64,000 nt of DNA from DASVRA01 sp036388855 (GTDB lineage: Bacteria; Pseudomonadota; Alphaproteobacteria; Caulobacterales; Caulobacteraceae): the NCBI GenBank assembly GCA_036388855.1, contig DASVRA010000033.1, positions 20,367 to 84,366 on the forward strand, written 5' to 3'. The notes beneath the pieces were generated by a model. It was not told the DNA's origin. It saw nothing but the letters and a program-made list of their open reading frames with translations, and did no database searches. Position 1 is the first letter of the stretch. The number at the start of each line of letters is the position of its first letter. Both the position numbers and the translations under genes were made by a program. Below are positions 8,931 to 17,615 of the stretch, in pieces.

Positions 8931-10328
8931 ATGGCGGCTGACATTCTCGTGGTCGACGACGAGGCGGATATCCGGGAGCTGGTCTCCGGTATCCTGACCG
9001 ACGAAGGTTACTCGGTGCGCACGGCGGCCAATTCCGACCAGGCGCTGGCGGCGATCCGCGCGCGCAGACCGGTGCTCGCCCTACTCGACATCTGGATGCA
9101 GGGCGGGGGGCTGGACGGGCTCGAGCTGCTCGACGTGGTCAAGGAGATGGACCCCGACCTGCCGGTGGTGATGATCTCCGGCCACGGCAACATCGAAACC
9201 GCGGTGAGCGCGATCAAGCGCGGGGCCTACGACTTCCTGGAAAAGCCGTTCAAGGCCGACCGGCTGCTGCTGGTGATCGAGCGCGCGCTGGAGACGGCGA
9301 CCCTGCGACGGGAGAACCGGCGGCTGCGCGGCCAGACGCTGGCGACGGACGGGCTGATCGGGCGCTCGGCGGCGGCGCAGCAGCTGCGCCAACTGGTTGG
9401 GCGGATCGCGCCGGCCAACAGCCGGGTACTCATCTCCGGCCCGCCGGGCTCGGGCAAGGAGCTGGTGGCGCGGATGGTCCACGCCGCCAGCCACCGCGCC
9501 AAGGGCGAGTTCGTGGCCATCGCCGCGGCGGGGATGACGCCGGAACGGGTCGACTCCGAGCTGTTCGGGGAGGAGGGCGAGGGCGGGCGGCCGCGCAAGA
9601 TTGGCGTGTTCGAACGCGCGCACGGCGGGACGCTCTACCTCGACGAGGTTTGCGACATGCCGCTGGAGACGCAGGGGCGCATCCTGCGGGTGCTGGTGGA
9701 CCAGCGCTTCCGGCGGGTCGGGGGGGACACCGACGTGCAGGTGGACGTGCGGGTGATTTCCTCGACCTCGCGGGAATTGCGGGCGGAGATTGAGGAGGGG
9801 CGGTTCCGCGAGGATCTGTTCCACCGGCTCAACGTGGTGCCGCTGCGGGTACCCGGTTTGGCCGAGCGGCGCGAAGACATCGCCGAGCTGGTCGAGCACT
9901 TCATCACAGGTATCAGCGCCGCCTCGGGCCTGCCGCGCCGGATCCTGGCCGAGGACGCGGTGGCGACGCTGCAGGTGCACCCCTGGCCCGGCAATGTCCG
10001 TCAGCTGCGCAACAACATCGAGCGGCTGCTGATCCTGGCTGTAGGCGATCCGGCGGTGCCGATCACCGCCGAGATGCTGCCGGCGGAGGTTGCGTCTTCC
10101 GGCGCGGCGGGCTCAATCGGGGCGGAGCGGATCATCGCCCTACCGCTGCGGGACGCGCGCGAGGTGTTCGAACGCGAATACCTGAACGCCCAGATCACCC
10201 GCTTCGGCGGCAACATCTCCCGCACCGCGGCCTTCATCGGCATGGAGCGGTCGGCCCTGCACCGTAAGCTGAAGTCGCTGGGCGTGGCCTCGGCGCGGCA
10301 GCTGGAGGAGGCCGAGGAGGCCGGATGA
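8931..10328 (+). CDS. ntrX: Response regulator NtrX
   Basis: A 465-aa regulator with a receiver domain (D9, D10, phospho-acceptor D53 in LALLDIW, K in EKPFKADR), an AAA+ domain with Walker A (GPPGSGKE) and Walker B-like GGTLYLDE, and a C-terminal Fis-type helix-turn-helix (NISRTAAFIGMERSALHRKL). The loop after SELFGEE reads GEGGRPRKIGVF, so the GAFTGA motif that contacts sigma-54 is missing. This fits published observations that alphaproteobacterial NtrX can act without sigma-54, and suggests a DNA-binding regulator rather than a classical enhancer-binding activator. It overlaps the following gene by four bases (ATGA). Confidence 0.95.
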   Translation: MAADILVVDDEADIRELVSGILTDEGYSVRTAANSDQALAAIRARRPVLALLDIWMQGGGLDGLELLDVVKEMDPDLPVVMISGHGNIETAVSAIKRGAYDFLEKPFKADRLLLVIERALETATLRRENRRLRGQTLATDGLIGRSAAAQQLRQLVGRIAPANSRVLISGPPGSGKELVARMVHAASHRAKGEFVAIAAAGMTPERVDSELFGEEGEGGRPRKIGVFERAHGGTLYLDEVCDMPLETQGRILRVLVDQRFRRVGGDTDVQVDVRVISSTSRELRAEIEEGRFREDLFHRLNVVPLRVPGLAERREDIAELVEHFITGISAASGLPRRILAEDAVATLQVHPWPGNVRQLRNNIERLLILAVGDPAVPITAEMLPAEVASSGAAGSIGAERIIALPLRDAREVFEREYLNAQITRFGGNISRTAAFIGMERSALHRKLKSLGVASARQLEEAEEAG

Positions 10329-11188
10329 GCCGCGTCGCCTATGTGAACGGGCGCTACGTTCCCCACGCCGACGCCCGCGTGCACATCGAGGATCGCGGCT
10401 ACCAGTTCGCCGACGGGATCTACGAGGTCTGGGCGCTGCTGGACGGGCGGCTCGCCGAATGGGACGGGCACGCCGAACGGCTGGAGCGGAGCCTCTCCGA
10501 ACTGCGCATCCGCCGCCCGATGGGGCGAGAGGCGCTCAGGGCGGTGCTGCGCGAGACCGTGCGCCAGAACCGGGTGCGCGACGGGCTGGTCTACATCCAG
10601 GTGACCCGGGGCCAGGCCCCGCGCGACCACGCCTTTCCGCTCCCCGAACCGGAGCCGTCGGTGGTGGTGACGGTCAAGCGGATCGACCTTGCCGCCGTGG
10701 AGGCGCGCGCCGCCAAGGGCGTGGCGGTGGTCACCACCCCCGACGACCGCTGGGGCCGCTGCGACATCAAGACCGTGGGGCTGCTGTCGAACGTCCTGGC
10801 CAAGCAAAGGGCCAAGGCGGCGGGCGCCTTCGAAGCCTGGTTCGTGGACGACCTGGGGCTGGTGACCGAGGGCTCCTCGACCAATGCATGGATCGTGGAC
10901 GCGGAGGGGGTGCTGCGGACGCGGGGCACCAACTGCAACATACTGCGGGGGGTGACGCGGCGGAGCTTGATCGAGGTGGCGCGGGCGAACGGGATCGAGG
11001 TGTCGGAGCGGCCGTTCTCGGTGGTGGACGCCAAGGCGGCGCGTGAAGCCTTCTTCACCTCGGCTTCCGCCTTCGTGATGCCGGTGGTGTCGGTGGACGG
11101 CGCCCCTATCGGCGACGGCGCGCCGGGTGAGACGACACGGAAGCTGCGCCAGCTCTATCTCGACCGCGCGCGCAGGGAAGCGATTTAG
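10325..11188 (+). CDS. dat: Class IV aminotransferase, D-amino-acid transaminase-like
   Basis: A 287-aa PLP-dependent fold-type IV aminotransferase, closest by eye to D-alanine aminotransferases: VNGRYVPHADARVHIEDRG, then FADGIYEVW, then RCDIKTVGLLSNVLAKQ carrying the Schiff-base lysine K149, and TEGSSTNAW for phosphate binding. It would interconvert D-alanine and 2-oxoglutarate with pyruvate and D-glutamate, supplying cell-wall precursors. A branched-chain or aminodeoxychorismate-type role cannot be excluded from sequence alone. Its ATG overlaps the ntrX stop, so it is translated from the ntrYX message. The 126 bases after it, before the ABC ATPase gene, hold no evident gene. Confidence 0.85.
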   Translation: MSRVAYVNGRYVPHADARVHIEDRGYQFADGIYEVWALLDGRLAEWDGHAERLERSLSELRIRRPMGREALRAVLRETVRQNRVRDGLVYIQVTRGQAPRDHAFPLPEPEPSVVVTVKRIDLAAVEARAAKGVAVVTTPDDRWGRCDIKTVGLLSNVLAKQRAKAAGAFEAWFVDDLGLVTEGSSTNAWIVDAEGVLRTRGTNCNILRGVTRRSLIEVARANGIEVSERPFSVVDAKAAREAFFTSASAFVMPVVSVDGAPIGDGAPGETTRKLRQLYLDRARREAI

Positions 11189-11314
11189 GCCGCCCCTTGG
11201 TCGGCTCGACGCGGGCTTTTCCTGTCTCCCGAGTCATGACCCAGACTTAACTGGTCCCTCCCCCAGCTTCGCCATAGAGGACTTGCGCGGTCGCGAGGGC
11301 CGGGGAACCGATCG

Positions 11315-11989
11315 ATGAGCGACACCAGGATCCCGCCCGCGCCCCGGCTGCGCCTCGACGGCGTGTCCCGCCGTTACGGCCGCAAGGTCGTGCTCGATGG
11401 CGTCACCCACACCTTTCCGGGAGGCCTGACGCTGCTGACCGGGCCGAGCGGCGCGGGCAAGTCCACCCTGCTGCGGCTGTGCGCCACGGCGGAGAAACCC
11501 AGCGCCGGAACCATCGTCTGGGACGGCCTCCCCCTCGGCGGCGGCGGCCGCAAGGCCTTGCGCCGCGCCCTCGGCTACGCCCCCCAGGCGGTAGATCTGC
11601 CCGACCAGCTGACCGCACGGGAGTTCGGACTGCACATCGCTGCGCTCAAGGGGCTGCGCGCGAGCGAGGCGGACAACCAGTTCCGCCTGATTCTCGACCA
11701 GGTCGGCCTCGGCGACGACGCCAACGGCCGGATTTCCACCTTCTCCGGCGGCATGCGCCGGCGGCTGATCTTCGCGCAGGCCCTGCTTGGATCGCCGCGG
11801 CTGCTGGCCCTAGACGAGCCCACCGCCGAGCTCGACAGCGAGTCCCGCCTGCGCGTCGGCGCATTGATCGACAAGGCCGCGCAGACCGCGGTGGTGATCA
11901 TGACCACCCACCTGTCCGACCGCGTCGCCGACGGCGCGGCCGCCGTGCTTCGGGTCGATGGCGGCAAGCTGACTCCGGTGCCCGCGTGA
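11315..11989 (+). CDS. ABC transporter ATP-binding protein
   Basis: A 224-aa nucleotide-binding subunit. Walker A is residues 43-51 (GPSGAGKST), a Q-loop follows (YAPQAVDLP), the signature appears as FSGGMRRR, Walker B as LLALDEPTAELD, and the switch histidine is in MTTHLSD. The FSGGMRRR form and the short length are typical of drug/lipid or lantibiotic-type exporters rather than solute importers. The downstream permease starts with GTGA overlapping this stop, so the two are translationally coupled. The 126-base gap upstream is the likely promoter region. The transported substrate is unknown. Confidence 0.9.
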   Translation: MSDTRIPPAPRLRLDGVSRRYGRKVVLDGVTHTFPGGLTLLTGPSGAGKSTLLRLCATAEKPSAGTIVWDGLPLGGGGRKALRRALGYAPQAVDLPDQLTAREFGLHIAALKGLRASEADNQFRLILDQVGLGDDANGRISTFSGGMRRRLIFAQALLGSPRLLALDEPTAELDSESRLRVGALIDKAAQTAVVIMTTHLSDRVADGAAAVLRVDGGKLTPVPA

Positions 11990-13401
11990 ACCTCGCCGTG
12001 GCGTCCTCGTCGCTGACCACCTCGCTGCACCGCTATGGGCGCAGCACGGGGCTGTGGATCCTGCTGCTGATCGCGCCGGTTGGCGCGCGGTTCATGATCG
12101 CGGCCCGAGGCGACGATCATGCGCTGGTTTCGGTGAACGGCCAGGTGCCCTGGCTGACCTCCCAGACGCTCGGCATGGCTGTGGGTGTGGTCATCGCCAC
12201 CCTGTTGATGCCGGCCGCGTTCATCTACCTGCGGGCCAACGTCAACAAGCGCCAGCCGTGGCAGGTGGAGGAGGTTTCGCCCGCCAGCCGCGCCGCCATG
12301 ATGTTCGGCCGCTGGCTGGCCGACGTCGCCGTGCTGGCCGCCGTCCTGACCGCCACCAGCGCCGCCGCCTGCCTGCTCGCCCTGTTCATGCTGCCGCTGC
12401 GCGAGGTGAACCTCGCCCACGTGATCATCCCGATCTGGGCCATCGCCGCGCCGCCGCTGGCGATGACCGCCTCCCTGCGCATCCTCTTCGACGCCCGCAG
12501 ATGGACGCGCGGATGGCTGGGTGAGGTGCTGTTCTTCATCTTCTGGATGGCGTCGCTGGTCCTCATCGCCGCCGGCGACAAGTCGACCGGATTCGCCGCC
12601 AACATGCTCGACCTGCCCGGGTTCATGTCGCCCTTGAGCTATGCCCGCGGCGGACTCGACAATTTCACCATCGGCGGCGGCGAGATCACGCCGGGATCGC
12701 CGCCGATCGTTCTCGACATCATGAGCGGCGTGTTCGCGCCGGGCTATCTGGCCGCCCGCCTCACCTGGCTGGTCGTGACCGCGATGATCCCCTTGATCGC
12801 CGGGTTGATCTACGCCCCCCACGTGGCGGGCCGCGCCCGGCGTCCGGCGCGTTGGCTGAAAATGCTTCAGCCCGGCAAGGCGCCGCCGGCCGACCCAGCC
12901 GCGCCCCCAGCCCGGCCCGCATTCATCGCCTGGCTGGGCGTGTTGACCAGCGAAGCGCGCCTGATCGCTTCGGGCCGCCTGATGATGCTGGCCATGGGAG
13001 CCGTCGCCCTCGCCGGCGCCTTCGTCCCCTGGTCGGCCGTGGCCGCGCCCGCCGTCATGCTGCTGCTGGTGTTCGGCGCCACCGCCCACGCCGGCCGGAG
13101 CGAGCAGGCGGGCCTTCTCGCCCTGACCCGCACCGGCCTCGTCACGCCCATGGCGCGCCGCGCGGCCTTCGTCTGCGCCGGCGCCCTGTTGGCCGTGATC
13201 ATGTCCGCCGGGGCCATCGCTCAGGCCTTGATCCGCGGCGAGCTGCGGCCTCTGGTCGAGGCGCCGCTCATGGGCGCCGCCACGGCGCTCGCCGCCATAG
13301 GGCTGGGCGCTGCCACCCGCTCGGCTACGGCTCCGCGCCTGGTGCTTCTGATCGCCTGGTACGGCTACCTCAATTGGGGCGGAGGGACGCCGCCGGGATA
13401 G
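11986..13401 (+). CDS. Multi-pass membrane protein, probable ABC permease partner
   Basis: From GTG 11986 this is 471 aa with about ten hydrophobic segments, arranged as two helical bundles separated by a proline-rich cytoplasmic stretch near residues 290-310 (KAPPADPAAPPARPAF). It shows no soluble domain and no motif I can assign to a named family. Its four-base overlap with the ATPase gene makes it the likely membrane subunit of an exporter, resembling ABC-2-type permeases in architecture. Specific homology is not evident by reading. hfq follows after 94 bases. Confidence 0.75.
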   Translation: MNLAVASSSLTTSLHRYGRSTGLWILLLIAPVGARFMIAARGDDHALVSVNGQVPWLTSQTLGMAVGVVIATLLMPAAFIYLRANVNKRQPWQVEEVSPASRAAMMFGRWLADVAVLAAVLTATSAAACLLALFMLPLREVNLAHVIIPIWAIAAPPLAMTASLRILFDARRWTRGWLGEVLFFIFWMASLVLIAAGDKSTGFAANMLDLPGFMSPLSYARGGLDNFTIGGGEITPGSPPIVLDIMSGVFAPGYLAARLTWLVVTAMIPLIAGLIYAPHVAGRARRPARWLKMLQPGKAPPADPAAPPARPAFIAWLGVLTSEARLIASGRLMMLAMGAVALAGAFVPWSAVAAPAVMLLLVFGATAHAGRSEQAGLLALTRTGLVTPMARRAAFVCAGALLAVIMSAGAIAQALIRGELRPLVEAPLMGAATALAAIGLGAATRSATAPRLVLLIAWYGYLNWGGGTPPG

Positions 13402-13495
13402 GCCCCTTCACCGCCGCGCTTCCACGCCTTACATCCCAGCCACTGATGTGTGTGGAGGCGGCCTTCGCCTCCGTCAGATGGAGGCCGGACAGCCA

Positions 13496-13750
13496 ATGTC
13501 CCAAGACAAGAAGCAGAACCTGCAGGACACCTTCCTGAACGCGGTGCGAAAGACCAAAACGCCGCTGACCATCTATCTGGTGAACGGAGTCAAGCTCCAG
13601 GGCGTTGTCGGTTGGTTCGACAACTTCTGCGTCCTCCTGCGGCGCGACGGGATGAGCCAGCTGGTCTACAAACACGCCATCTCCACGATCATGCCCGCTC
13701 AGCCCGTTCAGCTCTACGAGCCCGGCGAAGCGGGCCAGGACGACGCTTGA
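13496..13750 (+). CDS. hfq: RNA chaperone Hfq
   Basis: An 84-aa Sm-like protein that forms a hexamer and pairs small RNAs with mRNAs. Sm1 is visible in QDTFLNAVRKTKTPLTIYL and VNGVKLQGVVGWFDNFCVLL, and the Sm2 signature as YKHAIST (the YKHAI motif) followed by IMPAQPV. The start at ATG 13496 (MSQDKKQ) is preceded by GGAGG at about -14 and gives the usual length; the in-frame ATG at 13448 adds unrelated residues. The stop overlaps the TTG start of hflX, the classical hfq-hflX arrangement. Confidence 0.98.
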   Translation: MSQDKKQNLQDTFLNAVRKTKTPLTIYLVNGVKLQGVVGWFDNFCVLLRRDGMSQLVYKHAISTIMPAQPVQLYEPGEAGQDDA

Positions 13751-15096
13751 CCGACCGTTCCGTGGACCGCACCCCGCCCATCGAGGCGGCGCTGGTCCTC
13801 CACCCCTCGCGCGCCGGCGCGCCGAACCTGCGCGACCCGGACGCGCGGTTGGCGGAGGCGGTCGGCCTGGCCCAGGCGCTGGACCTGCAGGTGCGCGAGG
13901 CGCGGGTCGTGCCGCTTCGCGCCTCCACCCCGGCCACCCTGTTCGGCAAGGGCAAGGTGGAGGAGCTGGCGGCGGTCTGCCGGGCGCACGACGTTGGCGT
14001 GGCCGTGGTCGACGACCAGCTGACCCCGGTGCAGCAGCGCAACCTGGAGCGGGCCTGGGAGGTCAAGGTCGTCGACCGCACCGGCCTGATCCTGGAGATC
14101 TTCGCCCGCCGCGCCCGCACCCGCGAGGGGCGGCTGCAGGTGGAGCTGGCGCGGCTGGCCTATGAGCGCTCGCGCCTGGTGCGGACCTGGACCCACCTGG
14201 AGCGCCAGCGCGGCGGCCTGTCCAAGACCGGCGGCCCCGGCGAGACCCAGATCGAACTGGACCGGCGCCAGCTGGCCGACCGCATCGCGCGCTTGAAGAA
14301 GGAGCTGGAAGAGGTGCGGCGCACCCGCACCCTGCACCGCGAGGCGCGGCGGCGCACGCCGTTCCCAACCATCGCGCTGGTCGGCTATACCAACGCCGGC
14401 AAGTCAACGCTGTTCAACCGGCTGACCGAGAGCGCGGTCGAGGCGCGCGACATGCTGTTCGCCACGCTCGACCCGACGGTGCGGACGCTGAAGCTGCCGA
14501 ACGGGCGGCCGGCGGCGATCTCCGACACGGTGGGGTTCATCTCCGATTTGCCGCACGAGCTGGTGGAGGCGTTCCGCGCCACCTTGGAGGAGGTGCAGGA
14601 GGCGGACGTGATCCTGCACGTGCGCGACATCTCGGGCACCGACACGGAAGCGCAGAAGGCCGACGTGGAGCAGGTGCTGGAGGAACTCGGCGCGGGGCCG
14701 GAGCAGCTGCGCGAGAGCGGCCAGGCGCTGATCGAGGTGTGGAACAAGATCGACCTGCTGCCGGCGGAGGAGCGCGAGCGGCTGCTGGCGCGCGAGCCGC
14801 GGCCCGAAGGGGTGAGCGGACCGGAGGCGGTGGCGGTTTCGGCGGCGACCGGCGAGGGCTGCGGCCGGCTGCTCGAACGGCTGGTCGAGGCGGTGGACCA
14901 GGGCCAGCCGGTGGAGGCGTTGCTCAGGCCCAGCGAAGGCGAGGCGCTGGCCTGGCTCTACCGCCACGGCCGGGTGACCGACCGGGCGGAGGAGGAGGGC
15001 GGCGCCACCCGCGTTGGCGTGCGGCTCGACCCGCACGCGCTCGGCCGCTTCGAGCGGCTGTTCCCGGAAGCGCGGCTGCGGCCGGCCGCGGAGTAG
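13747..15096 (+). CDS. hflX: Ribosome-associated GTPase HflX
   Basis: A 449-aa GTPase that binds ribosomes and splits stalled or heat-damaged 70S particles. The N-terminal HflX domain (GKGKVEELA, VVDDQLTPVQQRNLE, VVDRTGLILEIFARRA) is followed by a charged coiled-coil linker with GGLSKTGGPGETQIE, then the G domain: GYTNAGKST (G1), DTVGFISDLP (G3) and NKIDLL (G4). A TTG at 13747 overlaps the hfq stop as TTGA; GTG 13762 is an alternative start that would shorten the protein by five residues. Translational coupling with hfq supports the TTG. Confidence 0.96.
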   Translation: MTDRSVDRTPPIEAALVLHPSRAGAPNLRDPDARLAEAVGLAQALDLQVREARVVPLRASTPATLFGKGKVEELAAVCRAHDVGVAVVDDQLTPVQQRNLERAWEVKVVDRTGLILEIFARRARTREGRLQVELARLAYERSRLVRTWTHLERQRGGLSKTGGPGETQIELDRRQLADRIARLKKELEEVRRTRTLHREARRRTPFPTIALVGYTNAGKSTLFNRLTESAVEARDMLFATLDPTVRTLKLPNGRPAAISDTVGFISDLPHELVEAFRATLEEVQEADVILHVRDISGTDTEAQKADVEQVLEELGAGPEQLRESGQALIEVWNKIDLLPAEERERLLAREPRPEGVSGPEAVAVSAATGEGCGRLLERLVEAVDQGQPVEALLRPSEGEALAWLYRHGRVTDRAEEEGGATRVGVRLDPHALGRFERLFPEARLRPAAE

Positions 15097-15120
15097 CGCC
15101 CGCTGAAAGGCGGATCGGAG

Positions 15121-15792
15121 CTATCGCTTCACCAGCACGCTGAGGCCGTCGCCGATGGTGGCCAGGGTCATGTCCACCCGGCGGTCGTCGTGGATCTTGC
15201 GGGCGAGCGCGCGCAGGGCCTCGGTGTCGGGGCTGGTGTTGCTCTCGTCGGCCACGTCGCCGCCCCAGAGCATGTTGTCGATCAGCATGACCCCGCCCGA
15301 GCGGAGCAGGCGCAGGCCGCACTCGTAGTAGGCGTCGTAGCCGGTCTTGTCGGCGTCGATGAACATCAGGTCGAAGCTCCCGGCGTCGCCTTCGGCCAGC
15401 AGGTGTTTCAGGGTGTCGAGGGCGGGGCCGAGGCGCAGCTGGACGATGTGGTCGACGCCCGCCTCCTTCCAGTAGCCGCGGGCCCTGGCGGTGTAGTCCT
15501 CGGAGGTGTCGCAGGCGACCAGGCAGGCGTCCTCGCCGTGCATAGCCTGCATCGCCAGCGCCACGGCGGTGGAGGAGTAGCCGGTGAACACGCCGACCTC
15601 GAGCGCGCGGCGGGCGTGAATGGCGAAGGCCAGCACCTGCATGAAGGCGCCCTGCTCGGGGCTGATCTGCATCCGCGCGTTGGGCATGGCCGCGGTCTCC
15701 TCGCGGCAGCGGGCGAGCGCGCCGGTCTCGCGCGCGCCCCAGCGCTGGACGTAGGCGCGGACGGGGTCGGTGAGACCGAGGGAACGGGACAT
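15121..15792 (-). CDS. SAM-dependent class I O-methyltransferase
   Basis: A 223-aa protein of the CCoAOMT/catechol-O-methyltransferase-like group. LEVGVFTGYSSTAVALA is the SAM-binding glycine loop, FDLMFIDADKTGYDAYYE holds the metal-binding acidic residues, and GGVMLIDNMLWGG the following strand. Such bacterial enzymes methylate catechols or related small phenolics using Mg2+, but the physiological substrate is usually unknown. The ATG at 15792 has AGGAG upstream. It lies 14 bases downstream of zapE on the same strand, and converges with hflX with 24 bases between. Confidence 0.9.
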   Translation of the reverse strand: MSRSLGLTDPVRAYVQRWGARETGALARCREETAAMPNARMQISPEQGAFMQVLAFAIHARRALEVGVFTGYSSTAVALAMQAMHGEDACLVACDTSEDYTARARGYWKEAGVDHIVQLRLGPALDTLKHLLAEGDAGSFDLMFIDADKTGYDAYYECGLRLLRSGGVMLIDNMLWGGDVADESNTSPDTEALRALARKIHDDRRVDMTLATIGDGLSVLVKR

Positions 15793-15806
15793 GGCGCTCT
15801 CCTTCT

Positions 15807-16919
15807 CTAATCGCGGGCGCGGGCAAGATACTCCGATGAGCGCATTTCATGCAGCCGCGACGCCGTCCGCTCGAACTCGAAGGCGCCGGAGCCGGAGGGG
15901 TAGAGGGCGTTCGGTTCAGTCTCGGCCAGGATGATCAGGGTGGCGGAGGCTTCGTAGAGAGTGTCGACCAGAGTGACGAAGCGCTTGGCCTCGTTGCGCT
16001 GCTCGGGGCCGAGGCGGGGGACGTCTTCGAGGAAGACGGTGTGGAAGGCGGCGGCGAGGGCGAGGTAGTCGCCGGGGCCGAGGGGCTGGGCGCAGAGGTC
16101 GGCGAAACTCGCGCGCAAGAGGCCGCCGGCGGCGCGGGGGAAGCGGAGCTTGCGGCCTTGCACCTCGATCGTGGCGCCGGTCTCTTCCGCGCCGTCGAGT
16201 TGGCTGCGCCAGAGGCGGTCGAAGGCGGCGCGGCATTCGGGGGTGGCGGGGGAGAAGTAGACCCGCTCGCTCCTTAAACGGTCGAGGCGGTAGTCGCGGG
16301 GGCCGGCGAGGCGGACGACTTCCAGGCGGTCCTTCAGCAGACCGATGAAGGGGAGGAACAGCTGGCGGTTCAGGCCGTCCTTGTAGAGATCGTCGGGCGG
16401 GCGGTTGGAAGTGGCGACCACGGTGACGCCCTGGGCGAACAGGGCCTCGAACAAGCGGCCCAGGATCATGGCGTCGGCGATGTCGGCGACCTGGAATTCG
16501 TCGAAGCAGAGCAGGCGGGCGCGGCCGGCGGTCAGCTCAGCGACGGGCGGGATCGGGTCGTCGCCCTTGGTGCGGCCGAACCTGGCCTTGCGGGCGCAGG
16601 CGTCGCCGGTGCGCCAGGCGTGGATCAGCGCGTGGACCTCGGCCATGAAGGCGTGAAAGTGGACGCGCAGCTTGCGCTCGACCGGGGCGCAATCGAAGAA
16701 CAGGTCCATGAGCATGGACTTGCCGCGCCCGACCGGACCCCAGAGGTAGACGCCGCGGAGCGCCTTTGGGCGCTTGAAGACGCTGAAGAGGGAAGACTCG
16801 CCAGCCCCGTTCAGCTCCGCCTCCAGTCGCGCCAAGACCTCCAAGGCCGCATCCTGCGCCGGGTCGGGCTGCAGTTCGCCCGAGGCGACGCGGCGGCGGT
16901 AGGCGGCGCGGAGCGACAT
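15807..16919 (-). CDS. zapE: ZapE-type ATPase (AFG1 family)
   Basis: A 370-aa P-loop ATPase. Walker A is GPVGRGKSMLMD and Walker B LLCFDEFQVADIADAMIL; VVATSNRPPDDLYKDGLNR is the family's sensor region. E. coli ZapE is recruited to the division septum and destabilises FtsZ bundles, and mitochondrial AFG1/LACE1 relatives help turn over respiratory-chain subunits. In this order the gene would be transcribed after mmsA and the thioredoxin-like gene (38-base gap upstream) and before the O-methyltransferase. The length agrees with the family. Confidence 0.94.
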   Translation of the reverse strand: MSLRAAYRRRVASGELQPDPAQDAALEVLARLEAELNGAGESSLFSVFKRPKALRGVYLWGPVGRGKSMLMDLFFDCAPVERKLRVHFHAFMAEVHALIHAWRTGDACARKARFGRTKGDDPIPPVAELTAGRARLLCFDEFQVADIADAMILGRLFEALFAQGVTVVATSNRPPDDLYKDGLNRQLFLPFIGLLKDRLEVVRLAGPRDYRLDRLRSERVYFSPATPECRAAFDRLWRSQLDGAEETGATIEVQGRKLRFPRAAGGLLRASFADLCAQPLGPGDYLALAAAFHTVFLEDVPRLGPEQRNEAKRFVTLVDTLYEASATLIILAETEPNALYPSGSGAFEFERTASRLHEMRSSEYLARARD

Positions 16920-16957
16920 GGAGCGCGGTTAGCCCGCCGGGGCGGCTGGCGAAAGGT

Positions 16958-17602
16958 TCAGGCGCCGAGGTCCTTGCGCACGAAGCGGTAGGTGCGCGGG
17001 TCCTCGCAGGCGCAGGCCTTCATCTCGCCCTTGGGCGACCACCAGATCACGGTCGGATAGCGCAGCTCCTCGCCGCCCACGCCGTTGGCGCGCAGCAGTT
17101 CGGCGAGCTTGGCCGAGAAGGCGCGGCTCTGCTCCACCACGGCGTTACGCGCCGCGTCGCCGTCGGCGGGCGGGATGCCTTGGGCCGTCCAATCGCCGGC
17201 AGGCGTGGTCATCCACCGCTGCAGCAGGTCCCAACTGCGGTTGAACCACAGCTCCGCCACCGTCGAGCGCTCCTCGAGCGTGGAGCGCGCCTTGCCGTCC
17301 TTGTCGGCGCGCGCGACCATGACCACACGCGTTTCGACGCCGGCCTTCTGGAGCCGGGGGAACTCGTCATTCCAATACCGGGCGCAGTCCGGGCAGGAGC
17401 GGAAGCAGACGATATACGCCTTGGCCTTGCCGGCGCCCGGCGAAACCCAGCCGGCTTTCTCGAGCAGGGCGGTGATCTCGGCGTTGTGACGGGTGATCAC
17501 CTTCGGCCTCCACCGCCCCTCGAACCACCACCAGCCGTAGGCGACCCCGCCAGCCAGGACCACGACCAGGATCAAAGCCGCCCAAAGCTTGAACTTGGTC
17601 AT
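16958..17602 (-). CDS. Membrane-anchored thioredoxin-like protein, function unknown
   Basis: A 214-aa protein with a single N-terminal helix (residues ~5-27) and no cleavable-looking end, so probably membrane-anchored and facing the periplasm. The cysteines C66, C70 and C73 form CFRSCPDC. The CPDC part sits where a thioredoxin CxxC would, after a predicted beta strand (KAYIVCF), and a later cis-Pro-like segment RYPTVIW is consistent with a thioredoxin fold. CEDPRTYRF near the end has another cysteine pair (CACED). I do not recognise a named family. It sits 13 bases after mmsA on the same strand; mmsA and the zapE/O-methyltransferase genes give no functional clue. Confidence 0.7.
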   Translation of the reverse strand: MTKFKLWAALILVVVLAGGVAYGWWWFEGRWRPKVITRHNAEITALLEKAGWVSPGAGKAKAYIVCFRSCPDCARYWNDEFPRLQKAGVETRVVMVARADKDGKARSTLEERSTVAELWFNRSWDLLQRWMTTPAGDWTAQGIPPADGDAARNAVVEQSRAFSAKLAELLRANGVGGEELRYPTVIWWSPKGEMKACACEDPRTYRFVRKDLGA

Positions 17603-17615
17603 GGCGGCGCCCGGC

